Origin: Lachnospiraceae bacterium C1.1
Lineage (GTDB): Bacteria; Bacillota; Clostridia; Lachnospirales; Lachnospiraceae
Direction: 5' to 3'
NCBI GenBank assembly: GCA_030434875.1
Contig: JAUISW010000001.1
Location: 879,501-943,500 of the forward strand
Length of the DNA stretch: 64,000 bases
Of this stretch, positions 8,156 through 16,276 are shown piece by piece (positions within the stretch are counted from its first letter, which is position 1; each line of letters opens with the position of its first letter). The position numbers and the translations under genes were made by a program. Below the pieces are notes generated by a model. It was not told the origin of the DNA and ran no database searches. It saw only the letters and a program-made list of their open reading frames with translations.

Positions 8156-10024
8156 ATGAAAAAAACAGCATTAAAGGATGAATATCTGCTTGAGATCGAA
8201 AAGCCGGAACGTTATATAGGAAACGAGATCAATGCAGTTTTTAAGGAAAAAGAAAAGGTAGATATCCGTTTTGCCATGTGTTTTCCGGATGTCTATGAAA
8301 TAGGAATGTCCCATTTGGGGATACAGATCCTATATGACATGTTTAATAAGCGGGAGGACGTTTGGTGTGAAAGAGTTTATTCGCCATGGCTTGACCTGGA
8401 TAAACTTATGCGTGAACGTCATATCCCGCTTTTTGCTCTTGAATCACAGGACAGGATAAAAGACTTTGATTTCCTTGGAATAACATTGCAGTATGAGATG
8501 TGCTATACAAATATCTTGCAGATATTGGATTTATCAGGAATTGCTTTAACTGCCTCTGAGAGAACAGAAGAGGATCCTATTGTTATAGGCGGAGGTCCCT
8601 GCACTTATAATCCGGAGCCGATAGCAGAATTTTTTGACATTTTCTATATAGGTGAGGGTGAAATATCTTATGATCCTCTTTTTGATCTTTATAAAGAGTG
8701 CAAAAAGGCCGGTATGAGCAGAAAAGAGTTTCTTAAAAAGGCTGCTAATATACCGGGTATTTATGTACCCCAGTTTTATGAGGCTGAATACAACGAGGAT
8801 GGTACAATTGCTTCGTTTAAGCCGACGATAGATGGGGTACCTGAAGTAATTGAGAAACAAATAGTAATGAATCTTGACGAGGTGTCATATCCGGAGAAGC
8901 CTTTGGTACCTTTTATTAGAGTTACGCAGGACAGAGCTGTGCTTGAGATAATGCGTGGCTGTATCAGGGGCTGCCGATTTTGTCAGGCAGGTCAGATTTA
9001 CAGACCGGTCAGAGAAAGAAGCCTGGACTTTTTGAAGGCAAAGGCTCGCGCTATACTTGATTCAACCGGACAGGATGAGATAACCCTAAGTTCACTTTCA
9101 TCTTCGGATTACAGTCATCTTGGTGAACTTGTTCTCTGGCTTATTGATAATTACAGGGATAAGTATATCAATATTTCCCTGCCATCACTTAGAATAGATT
9201 CCTTTGCTCTCGATATAATGAGCAGAGTACAGGATGTAAAGAAAGGATCTCTTACATTTGCATCAGAGGCCGGATCTCAGAGACTCAGGGATGTTATAAA
9301 CAAAGGAATCACCGAAGAGGATATTATGCGTGGTTCAGCTGAGGCTTTTAAGGGTGGCTGGAATAAGGTTAAACTTTATTTTATGCTCGGTCTTCCTACA
9401 GAAACAGACGAGGATGTTAAGGCTATAGCTGAGCTTGCAAATGCAGTGGCTGCAAATTATTTCGAGACAGTACCCAAAGAGGATCGTAAGGGAATAAGAG
9501 TAATGGTTACATCTTCTGCATCTTTCTTCATACCTAAACCCTTTACGCCTTTCCAGTGGGCTGCAATGAATTCAGCAGATGAATTTTTAAGAAAGGCGCA
9601 TTTACTTGGTGATGCATTCAAGGAGCAGATCAATAAAAAGTCGCTTAAATTCCAATATCATGAGAATAATTTAAGCGAATTGGAGGGCCTTTTTGCCAGA
9701 GGTGACAGAAAGCTTTCCAAACTTTTGAAGGCAGCATACAAAAAGGGCTGTTTATATGATTCATGGTCTGAGTGTTTTGACGTTGATAAATGGAATGAGG
9801 CTATTGAGGAGTGTGGAGTAGATCTTGAGTTCTATACACAGAGAGAAAGAAGCCTCGATGAGAAATTCCCGTGGGATTTCATAGATATAGGAGTTACAAA
9901 GGATTTCCTTAAAAATCAGTGGCTTGAAGCGCATGCTGAAAGAGTGACGCCAAACTGCCGTCAGAAATGTTCCGGATGCGGAGCGGCTAAATTCGGAGGA
10001 GGTGTTTGCTTTGAGCAGCGATAA
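8156..10024 (+). CDS. B12-binding-like radical SAM protein, TIGR03960 type
   Basis: A 622-residue radical SAM protein of unknown function. The N-terminal ~200 residues resemble a cobalamin-binding Rossmann fold (CFPDVYEIGMSHLG, VIGGGPCTYNPEP), but I see no DxHxxG cobalt-ligand motif. The central radical SAM domain has CIRGCRFC (CxxxCxxC) around residue 265, which binds the [4Fe-4S] cluster. A C-terminal Cys-rich patch (CRQKCSGCGAAKF) could hold a second metal site. It overlaps the DUF2344 gene downstream; the two are fused in some genomes, so they probably act together. Neighbours are RNase E/G and ribosomal proteins, which suggests an RNA or ribosome role (inference). Confidence 0.88.
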   Translation: MKKTALKDEYLLEIEKPERYIGNEINAVFKEKEKVDIRFAMCFPDVYEIGMSHLGIQILYDMFNKREDVWCERVYSPWLDLDKLMRERHIPLFALESQDRIKDFDFLGITLQYEMCYTNILQILDLSGIALTASERTEEDPIVIGGGPCTYNPEPIAEFFDIFYIGEGEISYDPLFDLYKECKKAGMSRKEFLKKAANIPGIYVPQFYEAEYNEDGTIASFKPTIDGVPEVIEKQIVMNLDEVSYPEKPLVPFIRVTQDRAVLEIMRGCIRGCRFCQAGQIYRPVRERSLDFLKAKARAILDSTGQDEITLSSLSSSDYSHLGELVLWLIDNYRDKYINISLPSLRIDSFALDIMSRVQDVKKGSLTFASEAGSQRLRDVINKGITEEDIMRGSAEAFKGGWNKVKLYFMLGLPTETDEDVKAIAELANAVAANYFETVPKEDRKGIRVMVTSSASFFIPKPFTPFQWAAMNSADEFLRKAHLLGDAFKEQINKKSLKFQYHENNLSELEGLFARGDRKLSKLLKAAYKKGCLYDSWSECFDVDKWNEAIEECGVDLEFYTQRERSLDEKFPWDFIDIGVTKDFLKNQWLEAHAERVTPNCRQKCSGCGAAKFGGGVCFEQR

Positions 10025-10712
10025 TATTAAGTTAAGAGTAAAGTTTTCAAAGCATGGTCTTATGAAGTATATAGGTCACCTTGACTGTATGAGATATTTT
10101 CAGAAGCTAATAAGACGAACAGGAGTAGATATTGCATATTCGGCAGGATTTTCTCCGCATCAGATCATGTCCTTTGCCCAGCCTCTCGGAGTTGGACTCG
10201 AGAGTGAGGGTGAGTACATGGATATCGAAGTAAGATCTGCTATGAGCTCGAAAGAAATGATCGATCAGATGAATTCGGCTCAGGCAGAGGGTATGAAGGT
10301 CGTAGATGTCGTCAGGCTTCCGGAAAAATGCGGAAACGCAATGGCCAGCGTTGCAATAGCGGAATATTTAGTATCATTCAGAGAGGATAAAAAACCTCAA
10401 TTTGATATTTCATCATCAATAGAAAAGTTTAATGCATCTGATGAGATAATCATTGAAAAAAAGACAAAGAAGGGTTCCAGAGAGCTTAACTTAAAAGAAT
10501 TCGTATATAAGATAGAAGTTAAAGATGACGAAAAAATCTTTATGAGGTTATGTGCAGGCAGCGGAACCAATATTAAACCCGGACTTGTGATCGGAGAATT
10601 ATATGCAATGAATGGAGATTCGGGTTTTGATGATGAGGATATTCTGGTGACAAGACTGGATTTATTTGATTCGGAGGGAAAGGCTCTTATAGAGGCCGGA
10701 GAACATTTTTGA
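10011..10712 (+). CDS. Radical SAM-associated DUF2344 protein, TIGR03936 type
   Basis: A protein of about 233 residues matching the DUF2344 partner of the preceding radical SAM protein (KLRVKFSKHGLMKYIGHLDCMRYFQKLIRRTG, given here only as its opening KLRVKFSKHG and later YSAGFSPHQIMSFAQPL). I chose the TTG at 10011, eight bases after GGAGGAGG; an in-frame GTG at 10002 lies too close to that site. It overlaps the upstream gene by 14 bases and the downstream RNase gene by 4. Its biochemical role is not established. Confidence 0.86.
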   Translation: MSSDNIKLRVKFSKHGLMKYIGHLDCMRYFQKLIRRTGVDIAYSAGFSPHQIMSFAQPLGVGLESEGEYMDIEVRSAMSSKEMIDQMNSAQAEGMKVVDVVRLPEKCGNAMASVAIAEYLVSFREDKKPQFDISSSIEKFNASDEIIIEKKTKKGSRELNLKEFVYKIEVKDDEKIFMRLCAGSGTNIKPGLVIGELYAMNGDSGFDDEDILVTRLDLFDSEGKALIEAGEHF

Positions 10713-11884
10713 AAAATAAATATCTGATAAGTGAATACAAGAATAAGCGCTTTTGTGCAATATATGAGGATGATATTCCGGTAGAATTCATATTTATTGA
10801 AAATTCGGATTATACTGTTGGCAGCATTTATATAGGTCATGTAGAGTCCATTATAAAAAATCTAAATGCCGCCTTTGTTGACCTTGGTAACGGAATAAAG
10901 GGATATCTGCCTTTGAAAACGCCTGACAGTGTCAAAGCCGGAACTGATATAACGGTACAGATCGAGAAAGAAGCTATAAAATCGAAAGAGATTCGACTTA
11001 CTGAAGATATTTCGATCGGAGGAAAATTTCTTGCAATTTCAAAGGGACGTCCGGGAATCGGAATCTCAAGAAAAATTTCATCTGAAGAAGTCAGAAACAG
11101 GCTGAAAAGAGCTTTTGAAGAATTTATAGAAAACGATCCTGATTTAAATAAATTTTTTGCAGGTAAGGAACACGGGATGGTTGTCCGTACTGCGGCTGCA
11201 GAGGCTGATTTTGAAGAGATAAAGACGGAGCTTGTCAGTATTGTTGATGTTTTCAGGAAAACAGTTGATTTTGCAGAAAACAGAACCTGTCATTCCTGTC
11301 TTTATAAACCTCTCGCAGAATATCTGTTAAGAATTAGGGATTCAAAGTCTGAGATAGAGAGAATAGTTACAGACCTTCCGGATATTTATGATGAATGCAG
11401 GAGTGTATTTGATGATTCGAAAGAAATAATTGATGCTTTGGCGTTATATGAAGATGAAATGTTGCCATTAATAAAGCTATACAGCATAGAAGCTGTTTTT
11501 GAAGAGGCGCTTCATAAAAAAGTATGGATGAGATCAGGAGGCTTTCTGGTAATTGAACCAACTGAAGCACTTACAGTTATAGACGTGAACAGCGGGAAGA
11601 ATATTAAAGGAAAAAATAAACAGAAACTTATTTTTGAAACAAATAAGGAGGCTGTTTATGAAACTGCAAGACAGCTCAGATTAAGAAATATTTCCGGGAT
11701 AATCATTATTGATTTTATAAATATGGCAGATGAGAATTATAAGGTAGAAATTATATCCGAAATAAAAAGAGTTTTGAAAAAAGACAGTGTTCAGACCAGG
11801 TTTATAGATTTTACACCGCTTGGCTTGGCGGAAGTTACAAGAGAAAAGATACACAGACCTCTTTGGGAAAATCTGCGGATTTAA
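10709..11884 (+). CDS. RNase E/G family ribonuclease, short form
   Basis: A 391-residue endoribonuclease of the Rne/Rng type. An S1-like RNA-binding domain lies at about residues 35-90 (GSIYIGHVESI, FVDLGNGIKGYLPL). The two catalytic metal-binding Asp residues are visible as D292 in VIDVNSGK and D335 in IIDFINM. The protein ends shortly after EVTREKIHRPLWENLRI, so it lacks the CPxC zinc-link motif and small domain that complete E. coli RNase E and G. The TTG start overlaps the upstream stop. A mobile element abuts its stop codon and the last codons form part of the target duplication. Confidence 0.88.
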   Translation: MKNKYLISEYKNKRFCAIYEDDIPVEFIFIENSDYTVGSIYIGHVESIIKNLNAAFVDLGNGIKGYLPLKTPDSVKAGTDITVQIEKEAIKSKEIRLTEDISIGGKFLAISKGRPGIGISRKISSEEVRNRLKRAFEEFIENDPDLNKFFAGKEHGMVVRTAAAEADFEEIKTELVSIVDVFRKTVDFAENRTCHSCLYKPLAEYLLRIRDSKSEIERIVTDLPDIYDECRSVFDDSKEIIDALALYEDEMLPLIKLYSIEAVFEEALHKKVWMRSGGFLVIEPTEALTVIDVNSGKNIKGKNKQKLIFETNKEAVYETARQLRLRNISGIIIIDFINMADENYKVEIISEIKRVLKKDSVQTRFIDFTPLGLAEVTREKIHRPLWENLRI

Positions 11885-12039
11885 TGTTACTGTTCACACC
11901 TTACAGGTGCTCACAGTAACTGGATTTGCCCATTTTAAGATTGCCTGCGGCAATAGGGCAAATCCATATTTCCTGTTTTATGCTGTCTTACGCTCAGCGC
12001 AGCAGGTGCGCAGAGCTGTGTGAACAGTAACGATTTAAT
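11878..12039. mobile_element. MITE-like palindromic element, copy A, with 8-bp target duplication
   Basis: The element spans 11886-12031 (146 bp). It begins with GTTACTGTTCACAC and ends with the exact reverse complement GTGTGAACAGTAAC. It is flanked by the perfect 8-bp direct repeat GATTTAAT at 11878-11885 and 12032-12039, which includes the RNase stop codon. Inside are three hairpins: CACC/GGTG near 11898, a core stem GGATTTGCCC/GGGCAAATCC, and GCGCA/TGCGC. There is no transposase gene, so it must be mobilised in trans. A second copy lies at 59537-59683 in the opposite orientation. Confidence 0.9.
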
Positions 12040-12068
12040 TTCATTTAATCTCTTTTAGAAAATTTTTA

Positions 12069-12097
12069 TTGACGAATTGGGAAAGCTGTGATAACTT
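12069..12097 (+). promoter_or_regulatory. Candidate promoter of the L21-L27 operon
   Basis: A TTGACG -35 box at 12069-12074 is followed after 17 bases by TAACTT (12092-12097). Alternatively an extended -10 TGTGATAAC begins at 12087. The position just before the structured leader and after the mobile element makes it the likely rplU promoter. The -10 match is weak. Confidence 0.5.
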
Positions 12098-12100
12098 ATT

Positions 12101-12178
12101 AGAGTATGCCGCATGCCGTGGTAGAAGTCTGTATAAAATACAGCACCGAAGGCAGCGAGTAATTATTTCAGGAGGTGT
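12101..12178 (+). ncRNA. Structured 5' leader of the L21 operon (L21-leader-like)
   Basis: The 80-nt leader can fold into a nested structure: TGCC (12114) with GGCA (12154), GGT with ACC, and an apical CTGTAT/ATACAG stem (12129-12143). This position and shape fit the autoregulatory L21 leader known from Firmicutes, in which the L21 protein is thought to bind its own mRNA. I have not aligned it to the family model. A strong AGGAGGTG site follows at about 12170. Confidence 0.5.
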
Positions 12179-12181
12179 CCT

Positions 12182-12487
12182 ATGTACGCAATTATTGCAA
12201 CAGGCGGAAAACAGTACAAGGTTTCGGAGGGCGATGTTATTTTCGTAGAAAAGCTCGATGCCGAGAAGGATAGTGCTGTTACGTTTGATCAGGTTCTTGC
12301 AATTGGCGGTGATAAGCTTGCAGTAGGCAGTGAAGTTGCTAATGCATCTGTTTCAGCTAAGGTTGTTGATCAGGTTAAAGGCAAAAAAGTCATTGTTTAC
12401 CACTACAAGAGAAAGACCGGCTACCACAAGAAGAATGGTCACAGACAAGCATACACAAAAGTACAGATCGAAAAGATTAACGCTTAA
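12182..12487 (+). CDS. rplU: 50S ribosomal protein L21
   Basis: A 101-residue L21 with [18 protein letters not shown] at the N-terminus and the basic [14 protein letters not shown] segment near the C-terminus. It binds 23S rRNA in the large subunit. The ATG has an optimal AGGAGGTG site. It is the first gene of the classical rplU-prp-rpmA-obg order. Confidence 0.98.
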   Translation: MYAIIATGGKQYKVSEGDVIFVEKLDAEKDSAVTFDQVLAIGGDKLAVGSEVANASVSAKVVDQVKGKKVIVYHYKRKTGYHKKNGHRQAYTKVQIEKINA

Positions 12488-12498
12488 TTTTTAATCGT

Positions 12499-12822
12499 AT
12501 GATTCGTGTAAATGTCTATAAAAGCGGTAAGGGGAAAATAAGAGGATTCAAATGTCTGGGTCATGCAGAATATGCAGACGCGGGCGAGGATATAGTCTGC
12601 GCGGCAGTGTCGATGCTTGTTATAAATACTATAAACAGCATTCAGACCTTTCTGCCGGACGAGCATATAACTGTTAAGAATGACCAGGAGAGCGGACTTA
12701 TCGAATGCAATTTCGAAAATGAACCCTCTGACCAGGCTGCTTTACTATTAAATTCCATGCTACTCGGATTAAAAAGTGTGGAAGAAAATTATCAGGGTAA
12801 TTACCTGAAGATAGAAAAATGA
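12499..12822 (+). CDS. prp: Ribosomal-processing cysteine protease Prp
   Basis: A 107-residue Prp (YsxB) protease. Its catalytic pair is visible as His22 (GHAEYADAG) and Cys34 ([10 protein letters not shown]). These are at the same positions as in the characterised staphylococcal enzyme. In Firmicutes, Prp removes the N-terminal extension of L27, which is required for ribosome function. The substrate, with a matching leader, is encoded immediately downstream, which supports the assignment. Confidence 0.95.
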   Translation: MIRVNVYKSGKGKIRGFKCLGHAEYADAGEDIVCAAVSMLVINTINSIQTFLPDEHITVKNDQESGLIECNFENEPSDQAALLLNSMLLGLKSVEENYQGNYLKIEK

Positions 12823-12841
12823 TTTAAGGAGGAAAAAGGCC

Positions 12842-13135
12842 ATGTTAAATATGAACCTTCAGTTCTTCGCTCATAAAAAGGGAGTAGGATCAACCAAGAA
12901 CGGTCGTGATTCTGAGTCCAAGAGATTAGGTGCGAAGAGAGCAGACGGCCAGTTCGTTAAGGCTGGAAATATTCTTTACAGACAGCGTGGAACCCATATT
13001 CACCCGGGTAAGAACGTCGGTAGAGGCGGAGATGATACACTTTTCGCTAAGATTGACGGAATCTGCAGATTTGAGAGAGTAGGCAGATATCGTACTCAGG
13101 CTAGCGTATACGCAGTAGAGCAGGCAGCTGAATAA
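12842..13135 (+). CDS. rpmA: 50S ribosomal protein L27 precursor
   Basis: A 97-residue L27. The N-terminus, [10 protein letters not shown], is the Firmicute-type leader cleaved by Prp after the FF-A region to expose the AHKKG tail that reaches the peptidyl transferase centre. The rest is canonical ([38 protein letters not shown]). A strong AAGGAGGAAA site precedes the ATG. Its stop is followed by a ~270-bp structured spacer before obg. Confidence 0.98.
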   Translation: MLNMNLQFFAHKKGVGSTKNGRDSESKRLGAKRADGQFVKAGNILYRQRGTHIHPGKNVGRGGDDTLFAKIDGICRFERVGRYRTQASVYAVEQAAE

Positions 13136-13136
13136 T

Positions 13137-13400
13137 CCTTAATTAAGGAGCAGCTTTGAAACGGAAGGGGTTTCGGACGCATGGAGCTTTTTTGCAGTAT
13201 TATTATGCAAAAGTTTCATAGTCTGAAACTCCTTCTTTCTATTCATATCAGGCTTGGCGGCAGTTAGCTGCAGAATTATTTTCGCAGATTTGAAAGTCGT
13301 GCTGCAGGTGGCTGCTGCCGGATATGACAGGAATCCATATTTTGTATTCACAAAAATGGACATCCGGAAACTGTATATCAACGAATAATATACGTTGTAT
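13137..13400 (+). ncRNA. Strongly structured spacer between rpmA and obg
   Basis: No gene is present here. It begins with the palindrome CCTTAATTAAGG (13137-13148). Arms 13164-13178 and 13221-13235 form a 15-bp stem with two G-U pairs, enclosing a TTTGCA/TGCAAA hairpin; each outer arm can also form a small local hairpin (GAAAC/GTTTC and AGTTTC/GAAACT), so alternative folds exist. A second domain pairs CGGCAG (13258) with CTGCCG (13315) and TGCAG with CTGCA. A third pairs TCCATATTTTGT with ACAAAAATGGA (13334-13360). It could be a cis-regulatory RNA, a decayed repeat, or a processing site; I cannot tell which. Confidence 0.4.
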
Positions 13401-13412
13401 AAGGAGATTTTT

Positions 13413-14708
13413 ATGTTTGCAGACAAGGCAAGAATTATAATACGATCAGGAAAAGGCGGAGATGGACATGTTAGTTTTCGCCGCGAAAAATATGTGCCTG
13501 CCGGCGGACCGGATGGCGGAGATGGTGGAGACGGTGGTTCTGTTATCTTTCAGGTTGATAATGGTGTAAATACTCTTTCGGATTTCCGTTATAAGCGCAA
13601 ATTTTCAGCAGAAGACGGAAAAGAAGGTGCTAAAAAGCGTATGCACGGAAAGAACGGTAAGGATCTTATACTTAAGGTTCCTGAAGGAACAGTAGTTAAA
13701 GATGCAAAAAGCGGTAAAGTTATCGTTGACATGTCCGGAGATAATAAATGTGTTACTATACTCAAAGGCGGTCATGGCGGTAATGGAAATATGCATTATG
13801 CTACATCAACAATGCAGGCGCCTAAATACGCTCAGCCGGGACAGGATGCAATAGAGTTAGAAGTTCTTTTGGAGTTAAAGGTTATCGCTGATGTTGGTCT
13901 GGTTGGTTATCCTAATGCCGGAAAATCAACTCTTATCAGCAGAGTAACCAATGCTAAACCGGAAATAGCAAATTATCCTTTTACCACGCTTCAACCTCAT
14001 CTTGGAGTTGTTGACTTTCCGGATGGCGGTGGTTTTGTAATGGCGGACATACCGGGACTTATTGAAGGTGCTGCAGATGGAGTCGGACTTGGACATGAGT
14101 TTTTAAGACACATAGAGCGTACCAGAGTTCTTATCCATATGGTAGATGCTGCAGCTACTGACGGCAGAGATCCTGTTGATGATGTATATAAAATTAATCA
14201 GGAATTGGAAAAATACAGCGCTGACGTATCAAAAAAACCGCAGATCATTGTTGCTAATAAGACTGATGCTGTTCAGGTTGCAGAGGGAGAAGAAAATCCT
14301 GTTGACAGAATTCGCAAAGAATTTGAGCCTAAGGGTTATGAAGTGATGTCTGTATCTGCTGTTACCGGTGAAGGTGTTAAAGAACTCATGGGCAGGGTTA
14401 AGGAACTCTTGAGTCAGCATCGTGATGAGAAGATAGTATATGAACAGGAATTCTTCCCTGAGGAACATGTTGCGGACAAGCTTCCTTATGATGTTTCTTA
14501 TGATGAAAAGAATAACCTTTACGTTCTTGAAGGACCCAGAATAGAAAAGATGCTTGGATATACAAATCTGGAATCTGAAAAAGGATTTATCTTCTTCCAG
14601 AAATTCATTCGTGAATGTGGTGCACTTGAAAAGCTTGAAGCACTTGGAATGCAGGAAGGCGATACAGTTAAGATTTATGGTTTCCAGTTTGAATATTTTA
14701 AGGATTAA
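13413..14708 (+). CDS. obgE: GTPase ObgE/CgtA
   Basis: A 431-residue Obg GTPase involved in 50S assembly and stress signalling. The Gly-rich Obg fold (residues about 1-158, GGPDGGDGGDGGS) is followed by the G domain with GYPNAGKST, DIPGLIEGA and NKTD. A C-terminal OCT domain (LYVLEGPRIEKMLGYTNLES) is present, as in most Firmicute Obg proteins. I chose the ATG at 13413 with AAGGAG at 13401; an in-frame TTG at 13395 would place the ribosome binding site inside the gene. Confidence 0.96.
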   Translation: MFADKARIIIRSGKGGDGHVSFRREKYVPAGGPDGGDGGDGGSVIFQVDNGVNTLSDFRYKRKFSAEDGKEGAKKRMHGKNGKDLILKVPEGTVVKDAKSGKVIVDMSGDNKCVTILKGGHGGNGNMHYATSTMQAPKYAQPGQDAIELEVLLELKVIADVGLVGYPNAGKSTLISRVTNAKPEIANYPFTTLQPHLGVVDFPDGGGFVMADIPGLIEGAADGVGLGHEFLRHIERTRVLIHMVDAAATDGRDPVDDVYKINQELEKYSADVSKKPQIIVANKTDAVQVAEGEENPVDRIRKEFEPKGYEVMSVSAVTGEGVKELMGRVKELLSQHRDEKIVYEQEFFPEEHVADKLPYDVSYDEKNNLYVLEGPRIEKMLGYTNLESEKGFIFFQKFIRECGALEKLEALGMQEGDTVKIYGFQFEYFKD

Positions 14709-14725
14709 TTGAGGAATTTATAATT

Positions 14726-15025
14726 ATGATGAAAATTACTACTAAACAGAGAGCTTTTCTTAGAAGTATCGCAATGACTACAGATCCGATATTTCAGGTT
14801 GGTAAGGCAAGCCTTACGCCTGAAATCACTGCAGCTATAGACGAAGCACTTGCAGCCAGGGAACTTATTAAAATAAGTGTTCTTAAAAACTGTGATGATG
14901 ATGCACATTCTATTGCAGAAGCTCTTGCTGAGAGAACCAGATCTGTTCTTGTACAGGTTGTTGGAAAGAAAATTACTCTTTACAGACCGGCAAAAGAGCC
15001 TAAAATTGAGCTTCCTCGCGCATAA
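14726..15025 (+). CDS. yhbY: YhbY/CRM-domain RNA-binding protein
   Basis: A 99-residue single CRS1-YhbY (CRM) domain protein. MKITTKQRAFLRSIA at the N-terminus, the GKASLTPEI segment (the GxxG-like loop region) and RELIKISVLKN are typical. The family associates with pre-50S particles. GAGGA at 14711 favours the first of two adjacent ATG codons. It lies between obgE and nadD, its usual place in Firmicutes. Confidence 0.92.
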   Translation: MMKITTKQRAFLRSIAMTTDPIFQVGKASLTPEITAAIDEALAARELIKISVLKNCDDDAHSIAEALAERTRSVLVQVVGKKITLYRPAKEPKIELPRA

Positions 15026-15037
15026 AAGAGGCATATA

Positions 15038-15649
15038 ATGAAGAGATTGGGATTTCTAGGAGGTACATTTAATCCGATACATATAGGTCATTTGATCTTA
15101 GCTGAACAGGCTTATTCAGAGTTTGACCTTGATAAGGTTTTGATCGTTCCCAGCGGTAATCCATATTTTAAGGAAAACATCAAGGTTCTTCAGGCAGAAA
15201 AAAGATTGGAAATGTGCAGGATAGCAGTTTCTGATAATGCACATTTTGAAGTGTCTGATATAGAGGTCAGAAGAGAAGGGGATACCTACACTTTTGAAAC
15301 CTTAGAGGAGCTTCATAAAATCTATCCTGATGCAGAGCTTTATTTTATATGTGGTGCAGATATTATTAAACAGATAAAATTGTGGAAGCACCCAGAAAAA
15401 GTTTTTAAGCTTTCTTCAATAATTGCGGCCGTTAGGGATGATTGCGATATTTTAGATCTTGCAAGTCAGATCGAAATATATAAAAGAGATTATGATGCCA
15501 GGATTGAAATTATGCATACGGGTCGAATGGATATCTCATCCACAGATTTAAGGCTTAAGATAAGAGATTCAAAAACAGTAAGATACTTTATTCCGGATAA
15601 TGTTATAGAATATATTAGAAAGAATAAAATATATATGGATGAAGTTTGA
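15038..15649 (+). CDS. nadD: Nicotinate-nucleotide adenylyltransferase
   Basis: A 203-residue NadD, which adenylates nicotinate mononucleotide in NAD synthesis. The nucleotidyltransferase signature GGTFNPIHIGHL carries the HxGH motif near the N-terminus, and the C-terminal SSTDLR is the ISSTxIR-type motif. It is 12 bases after yhbY and is followed by yqeK, the standard Firmicute arrangement. Confidence 0.95.
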   Translation: MKRLGFLGGTFNPIHIGHLILAEQAYSEFDLDKVLIVPSGNPYFKENIKVLQAEKRLEMCRIAVSDNAHFEVSDIEVRREGDTYTFETLEELHKIYPDAELYFICGADIIKQIKLWKHPEKVFKLSSIIAAVRDDCDILDLASQIEIYKRDYDARIEIMHTGRMDISSTDLRLKIRDSKTVRYFIPDNVIEYIRKNKIYMDEV

Positions 15650-15679
15650 TTTTGGTATTTTAACTTAAGGAGCGGAATA

Positions 15680-16261
15680 TTGACAGAAGAAATCAAAGCT
15701 ATTAAGAAAAAGGTTAAGAAGGTTCTTGATAAAGACAGGTATCAGCATACTCTTGGCGTTGCATATACAGCAGCTTCTCTTGCTATGCGATATGGTATAG
15801 ATATCGATCGTGCTTTTCTTGCCGGAATTTTGCATGATTGTGCAAAGAACATAGCAAATGATGAGAAATTTACTCTATGTAAAAAGTATAAGATCAAGCT
15901 TTCTGATGTTGAAAAGCAGGCTCCATACTTGATCCATTCTAAACTGGGTGCTTGTTTGGCAAGGGAAATATATAAGGTAGAGGACAAAGAAATACTTGAT
16001 GCTGTCCGGAATCATACAACAGGACGCCCGGGCATGACTGTTCTTGAGAAGATCATTTTTATCGCGGATTATATAGAACCTGGCAGAACTACAGCTCCTA
16101 ACCTTTCTAAAATCAGACAGATGTCTTTTGTTGATCTCGATAAAGCAGTTATTGAAATCTTAAAAGATACACTTGAGTATTTAAATACTAAAGATCAGAT
16201 TATTGACCCTATGACACAAAAAACGTATGATTACTATGTAGCTTGCACAAAACAGGTATAA
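15680..16261 (+). CDS. yqeK: HD-domain hydrolase YqeK (Ap4A hydrolase)
   Basis: A 193-residue HD-domain phosphohydrolase. Visible metal ligands are HTLGVA (first His), ILHDCAKN (His-Asp) and RNHTTGRPGM. YqeK homologues symmetrically hydrolyse diadenosine tetraphosphate. The TTG start at 15680 is supported by AAGGAG at 15667. It continues the nadD-yqeK-rsfS cluster. Confidence 0.93.
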   Translation: MTEEIKAIKKKVKKVLDKDRYQHTLGVAYTAASLAMRYGIDIDRAFLAGILHDCAKNIANDEKFTLCKKYKIKLSDVEKQAPYLIHSKLGACLAREIYKVEDKEILDAVRNHTTGRPGMTVLEKIIFIADYIEPGRTTAPNLSKIRQMSFVDLDKAVIEILKDTLEYLNTKDQIIDPMTQKTYDYYVACTKQV

Positions 16262-16276
16262 GCAAAGGATTAATAA

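Noticed and set aside
10397-10840. 147-residue minus strand frame across the DUF2344 and RNase genes
   Set aside because: It overlaps two clear genes and has no RBS or recognisable domain.
11820-12023. 67-residue + strand frame over the end of the RNase gene and the mobile element
   Set aside because: It crosses the element's inverted repeats and has no RBS; its sequence changes between the two element copies.
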